Source: Bacilli bacterium (GTDB lineage Bacteria; Bacillota_I; Bacilli_A; RFN20; CAG-631). Taken from it: a DNA stretch of 64,000 nt. Location: assembly GCA_900754115.1 (NCBI GenBank), contig CAAEBM010000035.1, positions 1 to 64,000 of the forward strand, read 5' to 3'. A program made the position numbers and the translations under genes. Shown here piece by piece: positions 27,028 to 35,547 of the stretch; position 1 is the stretch's first letter, and each line of letters opens with the position of its first letter. The notes under the pieces were generated by a model that made no database searches, was not told the origin of the DNA, and saw nothing but the letters and a program-made list of their open reading frames with translations.

Positions 27028-28260
27028 ATGATAATCGAAATATTAAGAGTATTTGCAATTTTATGTATTGCAATCATTTTAGGAAAATTAGTAGCAAAAA
27101 TAAAGCTACCTGCCATACTAGGTTGGTTACTTGCAGGAATTATTTTTGGCCCTTATTTAGTAGAAATTGTGACTCCTTCCATCATGGACTCTTTATGGTA
27201 TCAAATAATGATTAAATTTTTTGAATGCTTTGCTGGTATCATGATTGGAAAAGAACTCATTTTTAAAAAAATAGCCAAATCAGGGAAGCAAATTATTGGC
27301 ATTACATTTATTCAATCCATTGCAACTTTTTTATTTGTTTCTGCAATCTTTGCCATCGTCTTTGCAATTTCAAAAATTCCTATTTATTTAGCTTTTATTT
27401 TTGGAGGAATTGCTTTAGCAACTGCTCCAGCACCCGCTTTATCCATTGTCAATGAATATAAAACAAATGGCCCCGTCACTAAGACATTAATTCCTTTGGC
27501 TATCATTGATGATGTTATTGGAGTGGTTATATTTTTTACTACCATTTCTATCATTCAAGCGACAAAAGGAACTGCTTCTGTTTCTGCTTTATCTATTTTA
27601 GGAATGATTGTTCTCCCCTTTGTTATCGGAATTGCCTTTGGCTTACTTGCCACTTTCATTCTTAAAAAAGTAAAAAATTCTCTTATTCAATTTATTTTAT
27701 TTGTTGTAGGATTACTATTTTGTGTGATAACTGGATTGCTTACAGATCATTTCTTATTTCATTCCTTTTCATTAAATTATTTGTTAATTGGAATGGCATA
27801 TAGTGGAACTTTAGTTAATTTCATATCCGAAGAACAAATTCAATCTATTATGGATCGTTACAATCCCCTTCTTTACTTGTCCTTTATTATAGTCATCGTA
27901 AATTTAGGAATGCCTTTAGATTATCGATTGATTACTGGCGCTGGATTATTTACCCTCATTTATATTTTATCTCGCGCTATTGGAAAAATAGGTGGCGCAT
28001 ATTTAGGAGGGAAATGGACAAAAGCAGATCCAAAGGTTACAAAATATTTAGGCTTTACCCTACTACCTCATTCTGGAGTATCGTTAGTATTTACAGGAAT
28101 AGCTGTCAATACAATGACTTTGATTGACCCATCATTAGCAACCATTATATCTGGAACTATTGTTTCAGCAGCTATTATTAATGAAATTATTGCTGTAATT
28201 ATAGCGAAAATTGCTTTTAAAAAAGCCGGAGAAATCAATCAAGAATCGATAAAAAAATAA
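27028..28260 (+). CDS. CPA2-family cation/proton antiporter
   Basis: 410 aa, about 12 membrane helices, with no C-terminal RCK domain. LPAILGWLLAGIIFGP and TAPAPALSIVNEY followed by PLAIIDDVIGVVIFF are the antiporter core, with the Asp pair (IIDD) in the ion-binding helix. Exchanges Na+ or K+ for H+. GAGG lies 5 nt before ATG. It follows the K+ transporter and Nudix genes, suggesting a cation-homeostasis group. The 3' end overlaps the convergent beta-propeller gene by 22 nt. Confidence 0.88.
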   Translation: MIIEILRVFAILCIAIILGKLVAKIKLPAILGWLLAGIIFGPYLVEIVTPSIMDSLWYQIMIKFFECFAGIMIGKELIFKKIAKSGKQIIGITFIQSIATFLFVSAIFAIVFAISKIPIYLAFIFGGIALATAPAPALSIVNEYKTNGPVTKTLIPLAIIDDVIGVVIFFTTISIIQATKGTASVSALSILGMIVLPFVIGIAFGLLATFILKKVKNSLIQFILFVVGLLFCVITGLLTDHFLFHSFSLNYLLIGMAYSGTLVNFISEEQIQSIMDRYNPLLYLSFIIVIVNLGMPLDYRLITGAGLFTLIYILSRAIGKIGGAYLGGKWTKADPKVTKYLGFTLLPHSGVSLVFTGIAVNTMTLIDPSLATIISGTIVSAAIINEIIAVIIAKIAFKKAGEINQESIKK

Positions 28261-29867
28261 TCGGTTGCTCGATTATTTTCTATTTTCTTATAAGTTGTCG
28301 TCTGAAGTAATTGAAAAGTTTTAAGATTATAACTATAGACTTTTGATGTACTTATACAAAGTATTTTTGTATCTAAAACAATTGTTCTTAAAAGATAATC
28401 ATCTACAATTTCAATTTCTTGAATGGATTCAATTGTATCTTGAACGGAAAAGATTTGTAAACTTTGACCTTTTTCTTTATACATTGGAAAAATCATTTTG
28501 TCCTCTACTTGCGCTAAAGCTTTTTCATTATATTTCACTTCTGTATCTACATAAGGTTCTAAGATTTCATAAGTATCTTGAATAGATAAATCTGTTTTAT
28601 CAAACAAAGCCATGACTAACCCTTGTGAAATCATATCTTCATCTACTTTTCTACCCAATGCAAAAATAGAATCATCTCTAATTTGTAAGTATTCACAAAT
28701 AAATTCTAATTCTACTTGCTTAACCATTTGAATTTGTCGTGGATTAGAAAAATCAAATAATAATAAAGGATCAACGTATAAAAAAGTGGAAATATAACAG
28801 TAATTTTTATCAAATCGAATGGCATAAACGGTTTCTGCTGGTGCAATTTCTTTTACTGCCTTTACTTTAAAATCAGCTAAAGAAATATTATATAATAAAT
28901 TTTTAGGTTGTTGATTTTGATAATACGTTGTCGCTACTCGTAAATAGTTTTGATAGATGTCTATTGCATAAGCATTATATAAATAGCCATCTATTAGCAA
29001 ATAACCATCATATTGAAAATGATTTAAAGAAAGAATATGAATAGCTATTTTACTGATTTGATCATACAAAGCAGAAACCATAATCAATTTTTCTTGGGCA
29101 ATCTTTACAATTCCTTCTACTCCAATAAAGCCCTTTAGTTCTAAAGGCTCTTTCTTTTCTAAATTTAATTTCCCAAGCAATCGAATCGCATAAACATTAT
29201 CTCCAGCTTCAGAAAGATACAATTCATCTTGACTCAAACTTTGGTTTTCATACAAAGAATCAAAGTATTTGGGATAAATAAAAGTCTTTGTTTCTGGATT
29301 AAAAATTTGATGATTAGATAATACAAAATAAAAATCATTACGAACCAATGCTGAAGTCACATAATAACTTCCATCAAAGGCTAAATAACGGGTTATAGAA
29401 TAATCGTTTTTATCTAAAATATAGATTACACATTCACTATTACTATAAGGAAATGTTCTTCCAGGAATAATTTCTACTTCTAAAGAAATGTTTTTTATTC
29501 CTAATAAAATAATTTGTGAATCCGTCAAAAGAAGTTCTGTAGGCATAAAATTGTCAAAAGCAATCTCACTAATGACATATTCTTTTTCGTTATCAATTAT
29601 ATATAATTTTTGATAATCGACTACATAGGTTCTTTGTGCATCATATTTGACAAAATCAGATTCATCAACATCATCTAATTGATATTGATTTTCAATGGTT
29701 CCCGTCACTGGTAAATCAACTTCATTTTTAGGTTTATTAAAAAAGTTGAGGACATCTTGAGTGGAAGCTTTTTTCAATTGAGCTTCATCTTTTTTATTTG
29801 ACAAGACCAATAAGGTTCCAATAATTCCAACAAAAACTAATAATGCTAAAATAATTCTTTTTTTCAT
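28239..29867 (-). CDS. Membrane-anchored beta-propeller domain protein
   Basis: 542 aa. One N-terminal membrane anchor (IILALLVFVGIIGTLLVL), a short linker, then an extracytoplasmic domain resembling the secreted C-terminal beta-propeller family (Pfam Beta_propel). The start of that family is seen as YQLDDVDESDFVKYDAQRTY. Repeated blade-like strands run to the C terminus. Function of the family is unknown. The Shine-Dalgarno (GGTGAT) lies in the 3' arm of a small hairpin, CCACA/TGTGG (29875-29889), which could limit translation. Confidence 0.75.
   Translation of the reverse strand: MKKRIILALLVFVGIIGTLLVLSNKKDEAQLKKASTQDVLNFFNKPKNEVDLPVTGTIENQYQLDDVDESDFVKYDAQRTYVVDYQKLYIIDNEKEYVISEIAFDNFMPTELLLTDSQIILLGIKNISLEVEIIPGRTFPYSNSECVIYILDKNDYSITRYLAFDGSYYVTSALVRNDFYFVLSNHQIFNPETKTFIYPKYFDSLYENQSLSQDELYLSEAGDNVYAIRLLGKLNLEKKEPLELKGFIGVEGIVKIAQEKLIMVSALYDQISKIAIHILSLNHFQYDGYLLIDGYLYNAYAIDIYQNYLRVATTYYQNQQPKNLLYNISLADFKVKAVKEIAPAETVYAIRFDKNYCYISTFLYVDPLLLFDFSNPRQIQMVKQVELEFICEYLQIRDDSIFALGRKVDEDMISQGLVMALFDKTDLSIQDTYEILEPYVDTEVKYNEKALAQVEDKMIFPMYKEKGQSLQIFSVQDTIESIQEIEIVDDYLLRTIVLDTKILCISTSKVYSYNLKTFQLLQTTTYKKIENNRATDYFFIDS
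28254..28279. terminator. Bidirectional terminator in convergent gene ends
   Basis: AAAATAATCG pairs with CGATTATTTT across GTTGCT. It lies where the antiporter and beta-propeller genes overlap tail to tail. Confidence 0.75.
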
Positions 29868-29920
29868 ATTATCACCACATTTATTGTGGGTTCTTTTTTA
29901 TAAACTAATACAAAAAGAAA

Positions 29921-29940
29921 AAGCAGATTTTACTCTGCTT
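29921..29940 (-). terminator. Terminator after the GH4 gene
   Basis: On the minus strand AAGCAGA-GTAAAA-TCTGCTT is followed by TTTCTTTTT. Confidence 0.8.
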
Positions 29941-29942
29941 CT

Positions 29943-31264
29943 TTATTGATATTCTCCTAAGTATTCTTTTTCTGCTTCTAATAATTCATCTACCATTGCT
30001 GTAATTTCATCTAAAGATAATTCTGACCCTGTGTGGGGATCAAGCATTGCTGCATTATAAACTAATTGACGACTTCTTTTGATAGCTGCTTCAATCGTAA
30101 TGAGTTGAACATTTATATTGGTTTGATTCATCGCTGCTAATTGAACTGGCAATTTACCGACAAAAACAGGTTGAATTCCATTTGAATTGACAAGACATGG
30201 GACTTCAACACAAGCATCAGCAGGCAAGTTTGTTATCAATCCTTGATTGAGCACATTTCCACCAATCATATAAGTTTTATTGCTCACAATTGCATCCATA
30301 ATATAAGAAGCATACTCGTGTGTCCTTGTGTGTGTTAATGTATTTCCATCTAATATTTCCTTTTTTTGATGTTGCCAATTTGCAATTTGATTGACACATC
30401 TTCTAGGATATTCATCTAAAGGAATATTATATTTTTGAACATTTCTGGATATTTATCTTTGATATAAAACATGTTATATTCTGCATTATGTTCGCTTGAT
30501 TCAGTACAATAATATCCAAAACGACGAATGTAATCTAGACGCACACAATCATAAAAATTTTCAGTATTTTGCAATTTTTCTAATGCTCTTTTTTTAATTT
30601 CTGGATACAAATCGTTTCCATTTTTATCTTGTATTTTTAAAAGCCATGCCATATGATTGATTCCGGCAATGAGTTCTTTTCGTCCTTCTAATTGATCTTG
30701 CATTCCTAATTCTTCTAACAAAGTTTGAGAACAAACTTGAACACTATGACATAAACCAACGGTTTTAATTTTTGTATATCTTGTCATAAATCCTGTTAAA
30801 ATTGCCATAGGATTGGTATAATTTAAAAACCACGCATTAGGGCAAACTTCTTCCATATCTTTAGCAAAATCTTGTAAAACGTGAATGGTTCTAAGTCCTC
30901 TCATGATTCCACCGATTCCTAAAGTATCTCCAATGGTTTGTCTTAAGCCATATTTTTTAGGAATTTCAAAATCTAAAACTGTGCAAGGTTCATAAAAACC
31001 CACTTGAATAGCATTAATAACAAAATCTGCATCTTTTAAAGCAGCTTTACGATTTTCTACTCCTAAATATTTTGTAATTTTAGCTCGGTTGTCATTAATG
31101 TTTTTATTCAATGCAGTGACCATCATAAAACTTTCTTCTAAGCGATCTTCTAAAATATCGTATAAAGCAAATTCACTATCCCTTAATGAAGGGGTTAACA
31201 TACTATCTCCAATGACGTTTTTTGCAAAGATGGTGCTTCCGGCACCCATAAAAGTTATTTTCAT
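29943..31264 (-). pseudogene. melA: GH4 alpha-galactosidase (MelA-like), single-base frameshift
   Basis: NAD+/Mn2+-dependent family 4 glycosidase in two frames. The first part (31264 to about 30437) has the NAD motif MKITFMGAGSTIFAKN, NYTNPMAI, GLCHSVQ (metal-binding Cys) and GINHMAW (catalytic/metal region). It runs into a TAG just after the shift, at FKNIIFL. The sequence continues in another frame as KYNIPLDEYPRRCVNQI and on to residues ending EYLGEYQ. Adding one A to the A5 run (T5 on plus at 30432-30436) restores 440 codons, the normal MelA length. Either a recent inactivation or an assembly error in a homopolymer. Confidence 0.88.
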
Positions 31265-31289
31265 TTTATTCTCCTTTTTTTACAATGTA

Positions 31290-31317
31290 ATTATAGCGCT
31301 TTTTTTAAAATATACAA
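31290..31317 (-). promoter_or_regulatory. Promoter of the GH4 gene
   Basis: On minus: TTGTAT (31317-31312), 16 bp, TATAAT (31295-31290), followed by AAGGAG before the ATG. Confidence 0.7.
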
Positions 31318-31331
31318 AAGGAATATATAAA

Positions 31332-31356
31332 AAAATTCTAAATGAATTAGAATTTT
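31332..31356 (-). terminator. Terminator after the CotE-like gene
   Basis: AAAATTCTAA-TTCAT-TTAGAATTTT followed by TTT on the minus strand. Confidence 0.75.
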
Positions 31357-31361
31357 AAATT

Positions 31362-31880
31362 TTATTTTTGTTTTTTTTCTAAAATATAATCTGTGTTAAT
31401 TTGAGAATCAATATCTATTTCTTCTTTTTTAACATTTTCATTAACTTTAATCGTCAATTTAGTCTCTCCAATTAAATCCACACTATAGGCTCTTTCCACT
31501 TTAAAATGAATGGTCTTTCCCTCATGGTTAAGATAAACACAAGTGGGTTGCTTGCTAACATATTTTTTAATTTCATGTTTATCATTTAAATCTTCTTTAT
31601 CATCACTAAATACGTATGGAATTTCATCTTTAAAAGAAAAAACTTGATCAATTAATTTACAATTGGTGTCATGATCAAACCCATACCATAAAAAAACTTG
31701 ATAACTTCCTGTGACGTAAACTTGATTTCCTTCTCGTACAATATCACTTTTATGGTTAATCACCCAACATCCTAAAGAACGCGATATTTCTTCTTCAACT
31801 TGAATATCTCTTTCGTCACTAAATGCTTTGTATCCTTTTGCAATAATGGCTTTGGTTAAAATCTCTCTAAAATTTGGCAT
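31362..31880 (-). CDS. CotE-like outer spore coat morphogenetic protein
   Basis: 172 aa. It matches CotE of Bacillus in the N-terminal half: FREILTKAIIAKGYK, then SLGCWVINHK and the strand VYVTGSYQVFLWYGFDHDT (CotE has R-E-I-x-T-K-A-x-x-A-K-G, then G-C-W-I-I-N-H-K and N-x-W-Y-S-Y). CotE organises the outer spore coat. The acidic C-terminal tail typical of CotE is only weakly present. No other sporulation gene is in the window, so the organism may sporulate or have reused the protein. AGGTGAG precedes the ATG. Confidence 0.75.
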   Translation of the reverse strand: MPNFREILTKAIIAKGYKAFSDERDIQVEEEISRSLGCWVINHKSDIVREGNQVYVTGSYQVFLWYGFDHDTNCKLIDQVFSFKDEIPYVFSDDKEDLNDKHEIKKYVSKQPTCVYLNHEGKTIHFKVERAYSVDLIGETKLTIKVNENVKKEEIDIDSQINTDYILEKKQK

Positions 31881-31929
31881 TTTTTCTCACCTTCATTGAT
31901 AAGATATGAAACCAGGCCTTTACTTTATG

Positions 31930-32184
31930 CTATTTATATAATAATTCTGTTAAAAAATATTTATACAATTCTAAATTTGACTCTTTATTAAAAAATAAAG
32001 CACCCGCTTCCTCAGGAGTTAATTTTGCTTTTTCCATGATTAATATCATTTCTATTTGATTAAAGGGAGCTTCACCCTTTTCTTTATTTCGATAAGAACG
32101 AATACTAATTCCTAAATAATTCGCCATTTCCTCTTGTGTTAATCCTAAATCACTTCTAATTCCTTTTATTTTACGATAAAGCAT
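31930..32184 (-). CDS. Small XRE-family transcriptional regulator
   Basis: 84 aa. The HTH covers residues 1-60 (LTQEEMANYLGISIRSYRNKEKG). A short C-terminal tail has no sensor domain. Residues APFNQIEMILIMEKAKLTPE resemble phage-type or ImmA-linked Cro-like regulators. GGGAGGG is 6 nt before the ATG. It is 49 nt upstream of the CotE-like gene on the same strand and may control itself or that gene. Confidence 0.8.
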   Translation of the reverse strand: MLYRKIKGIRSDLGLTQEEMANYLGISIRSYRNKEKGEAPFNQIEMILIMEKAKLTPEEAGALFFNKESNLELYKYFLTELLYK

Positions 32185-32204
32185 AAAGTTCCCTCCCTTT
32201 TTTT

Positions 32205-32233
32205 ATTTTAATCGGTTCAAGATAAAATTACAA
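32205..32233 (-). promoter_or_regulatory. Promoter of the XRE regulator
   Basis: On minus: TTGTAA (32233-32228), 17 bp, TAAAAT (32210-32205). Confidence 0.6.
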
Positions 32234-32262
32234 TAAATCTTCATAATTGTCTATTTGTAAAG

Positions 32263-32291
32263 TTGTTATTGTTTGTGAAAAATGTTATAAT
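32263..32291 (+). promoter_or_regulatory. lepA promoter
   Basis: TTGTTA (32263-32268), 17 bp, TATAAT (32286-32291), with an extended TGT before the -10. Confidence 0.8.
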
Positions 32292-32317
32292 ATTTAAACT
32301 GTTAAGGAGATGGGAAA

Positions 32318-34126
32318 ATGAGTATTGATCAATCAAAAATTCGTAATTTTTCTATTATTGCTCATATTGACCATGGAAAATCCACTTTAGCAGACCGCAT
32401 TTTAGAATTGACAAATACCGTCCAAAAAAGAGAAATGAAAGAACAACTTTTGGATGAAATGGATTTAGAAAGAGAAAGAGGCATTACTATTAAATTAAAT
32501 GCCATTCAATTAAAATATCTTGCTGATGACAAACAAGAATATATTTTACATTTAATTGACACTCCAGGCCATGTCGATTTCACTTATGAAGTATCTCGTT
32601 CTTTAGCTGCTTGTGAAGGGGCGGTTTTAGTTGTTGATGCTTCGCAAGGAATTGAAGCCCAAACTTTAGCAAATGTTTATTTAGCTTTAGATAATAACTT
32701 AGAAATTATTCCTGTCATTAATAAAATCGATTTACCAAATGCTGAAGTCGAAAAAGTCAAAGAATCCATTGAAAAAGTGATAGGTTTACCTTGTGACCAC
32801 GCTCCTTTAATTTCGGCTAAAACAGGATTAAACGTCAAAGATGTTTTAGAAGCTGTTATACGATATATTCCAGCCCCTCAGGGAGATAAAAACAAACCAT
32901 TGAAAGCATTAATATTTGATTCGATTTACGATCAATATCGTGGTGTTGTTGCTTTTATCCGTGTCGTAGATGGTTCTATTAAGATTGGAGATAAAATTAA
33001 AATGATGGCTACAAATGCCGTTTTTGAAGTCGTCGAAGTTGGTGTTCGTACACCAAAAGAAATAAAAAAAGAAATATTAGTTGCTGGTGAGGTAGGATAT
33101 TTAGCTGCAGCAATCAAAACTGTAGTGGATGTAAGAGTAGGAGATACTATTACAAATGCAGAAAACGGAGTTTTAGAACCTTTACCTGGTTATCGAAAAT
33201 TGAACTCTATGGTTTTTTGTGGTTTATATCCCGTCAATGCTCAAGATTATCAAGAGTTAAAAGATTCTTTAGAAAAATTAAAATTAAACGATGCTGCATT
33301 ACAGTTTGAAAACGAAACTTCTCAAGCCCTTGGATTTGGATTTCGCTGTGGTTTTTTAGGGCTTTTACATATGGATGTGATACAAGAGCGATTAGAAAGA
33401 GAATATCATCTCAATTTAGTAGCGACTGCTCCTTCCGTAATTTATCATGTCTATTTGACAGATCATACAATGATTGCTTTAGATAATCCAGCTAAATTGC
33501 CAGATATTCAAAAAATTGAACGAATTGAAGAACCTTATGTCTTGGCAACTATTATGACTCCACAAGACTATATCGGTCCTTTAATGGAACTTTGTCAGCA
33601 AAAGCGAGGAATTTATGTCGATTTAAAATATATTGACGATAATCGAATGAATTTAATTTATAAACTTCCTCTTGCAGAAATCGTATATAACTTTTTTGAT
33701 CGTTTAAAATCTTGTTCTCGAGGATTTGCTTCTTTTGATTACGTTTTAGATGCTTATTTGCCAAGTAAATTAGTCAAAATGGATATTTTATTAAATAATC
33801 ACGCCATTGATGCATTAAGTAGTATTGTCCATCGTGATTTTGCTTATAATCGCGGTCGAATTATTTGCCAAAAATTGCGAAAAATTATTCCTCGTCAACA
33901 ATTTGAAGTTCCCATTCAAGCTGCCATTAATGGAAAAGTTATTGCTAGAGAAACATTGGCTGCCCTAAGAAAAGATGTCTTAGCAAAATGTTATGGTGGC
34001 GATATTACAAGAAAGAAAAAATTATTGGAAAAACAAAAAGAAGGAAAAAAACGAATGAAAAAAATCGGAAATGTCGATATTCCTCAAGAAGCTTTTATGA
34101 CCATTCTTTCAGTTGATGATGAATAA
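32318..34126 (+). CDS. lepA: Elongation factor 4 (LepA)
   Basis: 602 aa, full length. GTPase motifs: AHIDHGKSTLADR (P loop), RGIT, DTPGHVDF, NKIDLP. The LepA-specific C-terminal domain is present (PRQQFEVPIQAAINGKVIAR, KCYGGDITRKKKLLEKQKEG). A ribosomal back-translocase involved in translation under stress and in initiation fidelity. AAGGAG lies about 10 nt before the ATG. A membrane-protein gene and hemW follow; lepA-hemW adjacency is common in Bacillota. Confidence 0.98.
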   Translation: MSIDQSKIRNFSIIAHIDHGKSTLADRILELTNTVQKREMKEQLLDEMDLERERGITIKLNAIQLKYLADDKQEYILHLIDTPGHVDFTYEVSRSLAACEGAVLVVDASQGIEAQTLANVYLALDNNLEIIPVINKIDLPNAEVEKVKESIEKVIGLPCDHAPLISAKTGLNVKDVLEAVIRYIPAPQGDKNKPLKALIFDSIYDQYRGVVAFIRVVDGSIKIGDKIKMMATNAVFEVVEVGVRTPKEIKKEILVAGEVGYLAAAIKTVVDVRVGDTITNAENGVLEPLPGYRKLNSMVFCGLYPVNAQDYQELKDSLEKLKLNDAALQFENETSQALGFGFRCGFLGLLHMDVIQERLEREYHLNLVATAPSVIYHVYLTDHTMIALDNPAKLPDIQKIERIEEPYVLATIMTPQDYIGPLMELCQQKRGIYVDLKYIDDNRMNLIYKLPLAEIVYNFFDRLKSCSRGFASFDYVLDAYLPSKLVKMDILLNNHAIDALSSIVHRDFAYNRGRIICQKLRKIIPRQQFEVPIQAAINGKVIARETLAALRKDVLAKCYGGDITRKKKLLEKQKEGKKRMKKIGNVDIPQEAFMTILSVDDE

Positions 34127-34138
34127 TAAAAGAAAATA

Positions 34139-34147
34139 TGATATAAT
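34139..34147 (+). promoter_or_regulatory. Extended -10 promoter between lepA and the small membrane gene
   Basis: TGATATAAT, 21 nt before the ATG, giving the small gene and hemW a promoter separate from lepA. Confidence 0.6.
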
Positions 34148-34168
34148 AAAAAAGGAGAGGATGTTAAA

Positions 34169-34381
34169 ATGATTGCATTTGTAGAACCCGGAGGGTTAAC
34201 TGGATATATTATTGTCGTATTAGTTGTCTCTGCTTTAATCTTAATTGCTTGGTTTATTCGTAAAAAAGCAAAGATTGGCACGTTTACAAAAGAGGAAGAA
34301 GAGCAAATGAAATCTAATCTTGATTTGCTCATTCAAGAAGAAGAAATTGAAGAAGGAAAAAATTATGAAGACGACGTCTAA
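34169..34381 (+). CDS. Small single-pass membrane protein, 70 aa
   Basis: One N-terminal membrane helix (GYIIVVLVVSALILIAWFI), then a basic patch (RKKAK) and a Glu-rich cytoplasmic tail. By the positive-inside rule the tail is cytoplasmic. AAAGGAGAGG lies 8 nt before ATG, a strong site that supports real translation. It overlaps the hemW start by 17 nt. Function unknown. Confidence 0.65.
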   Translation: MIAFVEPGGLTGYIIVVLVVSALILIAWFIRKKAKIGTFTKEEEEQMKSNLDLLIQEEEIEEGKNYEDDV

Positions 34382-35462
34382 AGCGTCTTCTTTATATGTA
34401 CATATTCCGTTTTGTAGGCAAATTTGCGCTTATTGTGATTTTGCTAAAGTTTTGTATCAAGATTTTTTTGTAAGTGACTATTTTCAGTCGCTTTTTTTCG
34501 AATTAAAACCTTATTGTAATAAAAAATACAAAACCATTTATATTGGAGGAGGCACTCCTAGTTGCCTTCCTTTGCCTATTTTAGAAAAATTATTAGCTAA
34601 ACTTGCCCCTTTATTGAAAAAAAATTATGAATTTAGTATAGAATGCAATATTGAAGATATTCGTCTTGACTTGCTCTTACTATTAAAAAAATATAAAATT
34701 AATCGTTTAAGTATCGGCATACAAACTTTTCAAAAAGATGCAATCCAAATTTGTCAACGAAAACACACTTTACAACAAGCAATCGATCACATTCAACTTG
34801 CTGCATCTTTTTTTGACAATATCAATGTCGATATGATTTATGCTCTTCCAAATCAAACATTAAATGATGTCAAAAAAGATCTCGCAATTCTTTTAGATTT
34901 GCCTATTCAACATATTTCGTATTATTCTTTAATCATAGAAAAAAATACTCGTTTTTATTACCAATTTCAAGAATTAGAAGATTATCTTCAAGCAAAAATG
35001 TATCGTTTGATTTACAAAGAATTGAGAAAAAAAGGATTTTATCGCTATGAAATCAGTAATTTTGCAAAAAAAGGTTTTCAATGTCAGCATAATTTAGTTT
35101 ACTGGACGAATCAACATTATGATGCAATTGGATTAAATGCAAGTGGATACGTCCAAAATACACGTTATACAAACACTAGAAATTTGACACTTTACAATCA
35201 AAAAAAATATCAACGACAATGCACTTTATTAAATTTTGAAGATAAAATTTTTGAAGAAATCATGTTACATCTTCGACTAGATAAAGGATTATCGTTATTA
35301 TCATTTCAAAAAAAATTTCACTTAGACTTTTTAACACGCTATCAAAACGAGATCGAAGAATTAAAACAAAAGCATTTCATTCGTTGCACGAAAACCCGTC
35401 TAAAAACCACATTTCAAGGCAGTTTATTGCTAAATTCCATTTTAGAAAAATTCTTAAAATAA
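34365..35462 (+). CDS. hemW: Radical SAM heme chaperone HemW (CPO-like)
   Basis: 365 aa. YVHIPFCRQICAYCDF carries the radical-SAM CxxxCxxC 4Fe-4S motif. IYIGGGTPS, RLSIGIQTF and a HemW C-terminal domain follow. Known members bind heme and hand it to targets rather than oxidising coproporphyrinogen; the extra CPO-specific Cys that follows the motif in HemN is absent (Asp-Phe here). ATG 34365 is preferred, with AAGGAA upstream; an in-frame TTG at 34320 lies deep in the preceding gene. Confidence 0.92.
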   Translation: MKTTSKASSLYVHIPFCRQICAYCDFAKVLYQDFFVSDYFQSLFFELKPYCNKKYKTIYIGGGTPSCLPLPILEKLLAKLAPLLKKNYEFSIECNIEDIRLDLLLLLKKYKINRLSIGIQTFQKDAIQICQRKHTLQQAIDHIQLAASFFDNINVDMIYALPNQTLNDVKKDLAILLDLPIQHISYYSLIIEKNTRFYYQFQELEDYLQAKMYRLIYKELRKKGFYRYEISNFAKKGFQCQHNLVYWTNQHYDAIGLNASGYVQNTRYTNTRNLTLYNQKKYQRQCTLLNFEDKIFEEIMLHLRLDKGLSLLSFQKKFHLDFLTRYQNEIEELKQKHFIRCTKTRLKTTFQGSLLLNSILEKFLK

Positions 35463-35512
35463 AGGTCTCAAATAGAATTTAAATTCTATTTGTAAAGATA
35501 GTCCTTTTTTTG
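35461..35512 (+). terminator. Terminator containing a 24-nt perfect palindrome
   Basis: CAAATAGAATTT-AAATTCTATTTG (35469-35492) is a perfect palindrome. An outer AAAGG/CCTTT pairing and a T7 run follow. Confidence 0.7.
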
Positions 35513-35547
35513 TTAAAATAAAAGAAGAAGTTTAAGGAGGGAAATCA

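Noticed and set aside
31930..32184. XRE regulator as part of a toxin-antitoxin pair or prophage
   Set aside because: The neighbours are a CotE-like gene and lepA. No toxin, integrase or phage gene is nearby.
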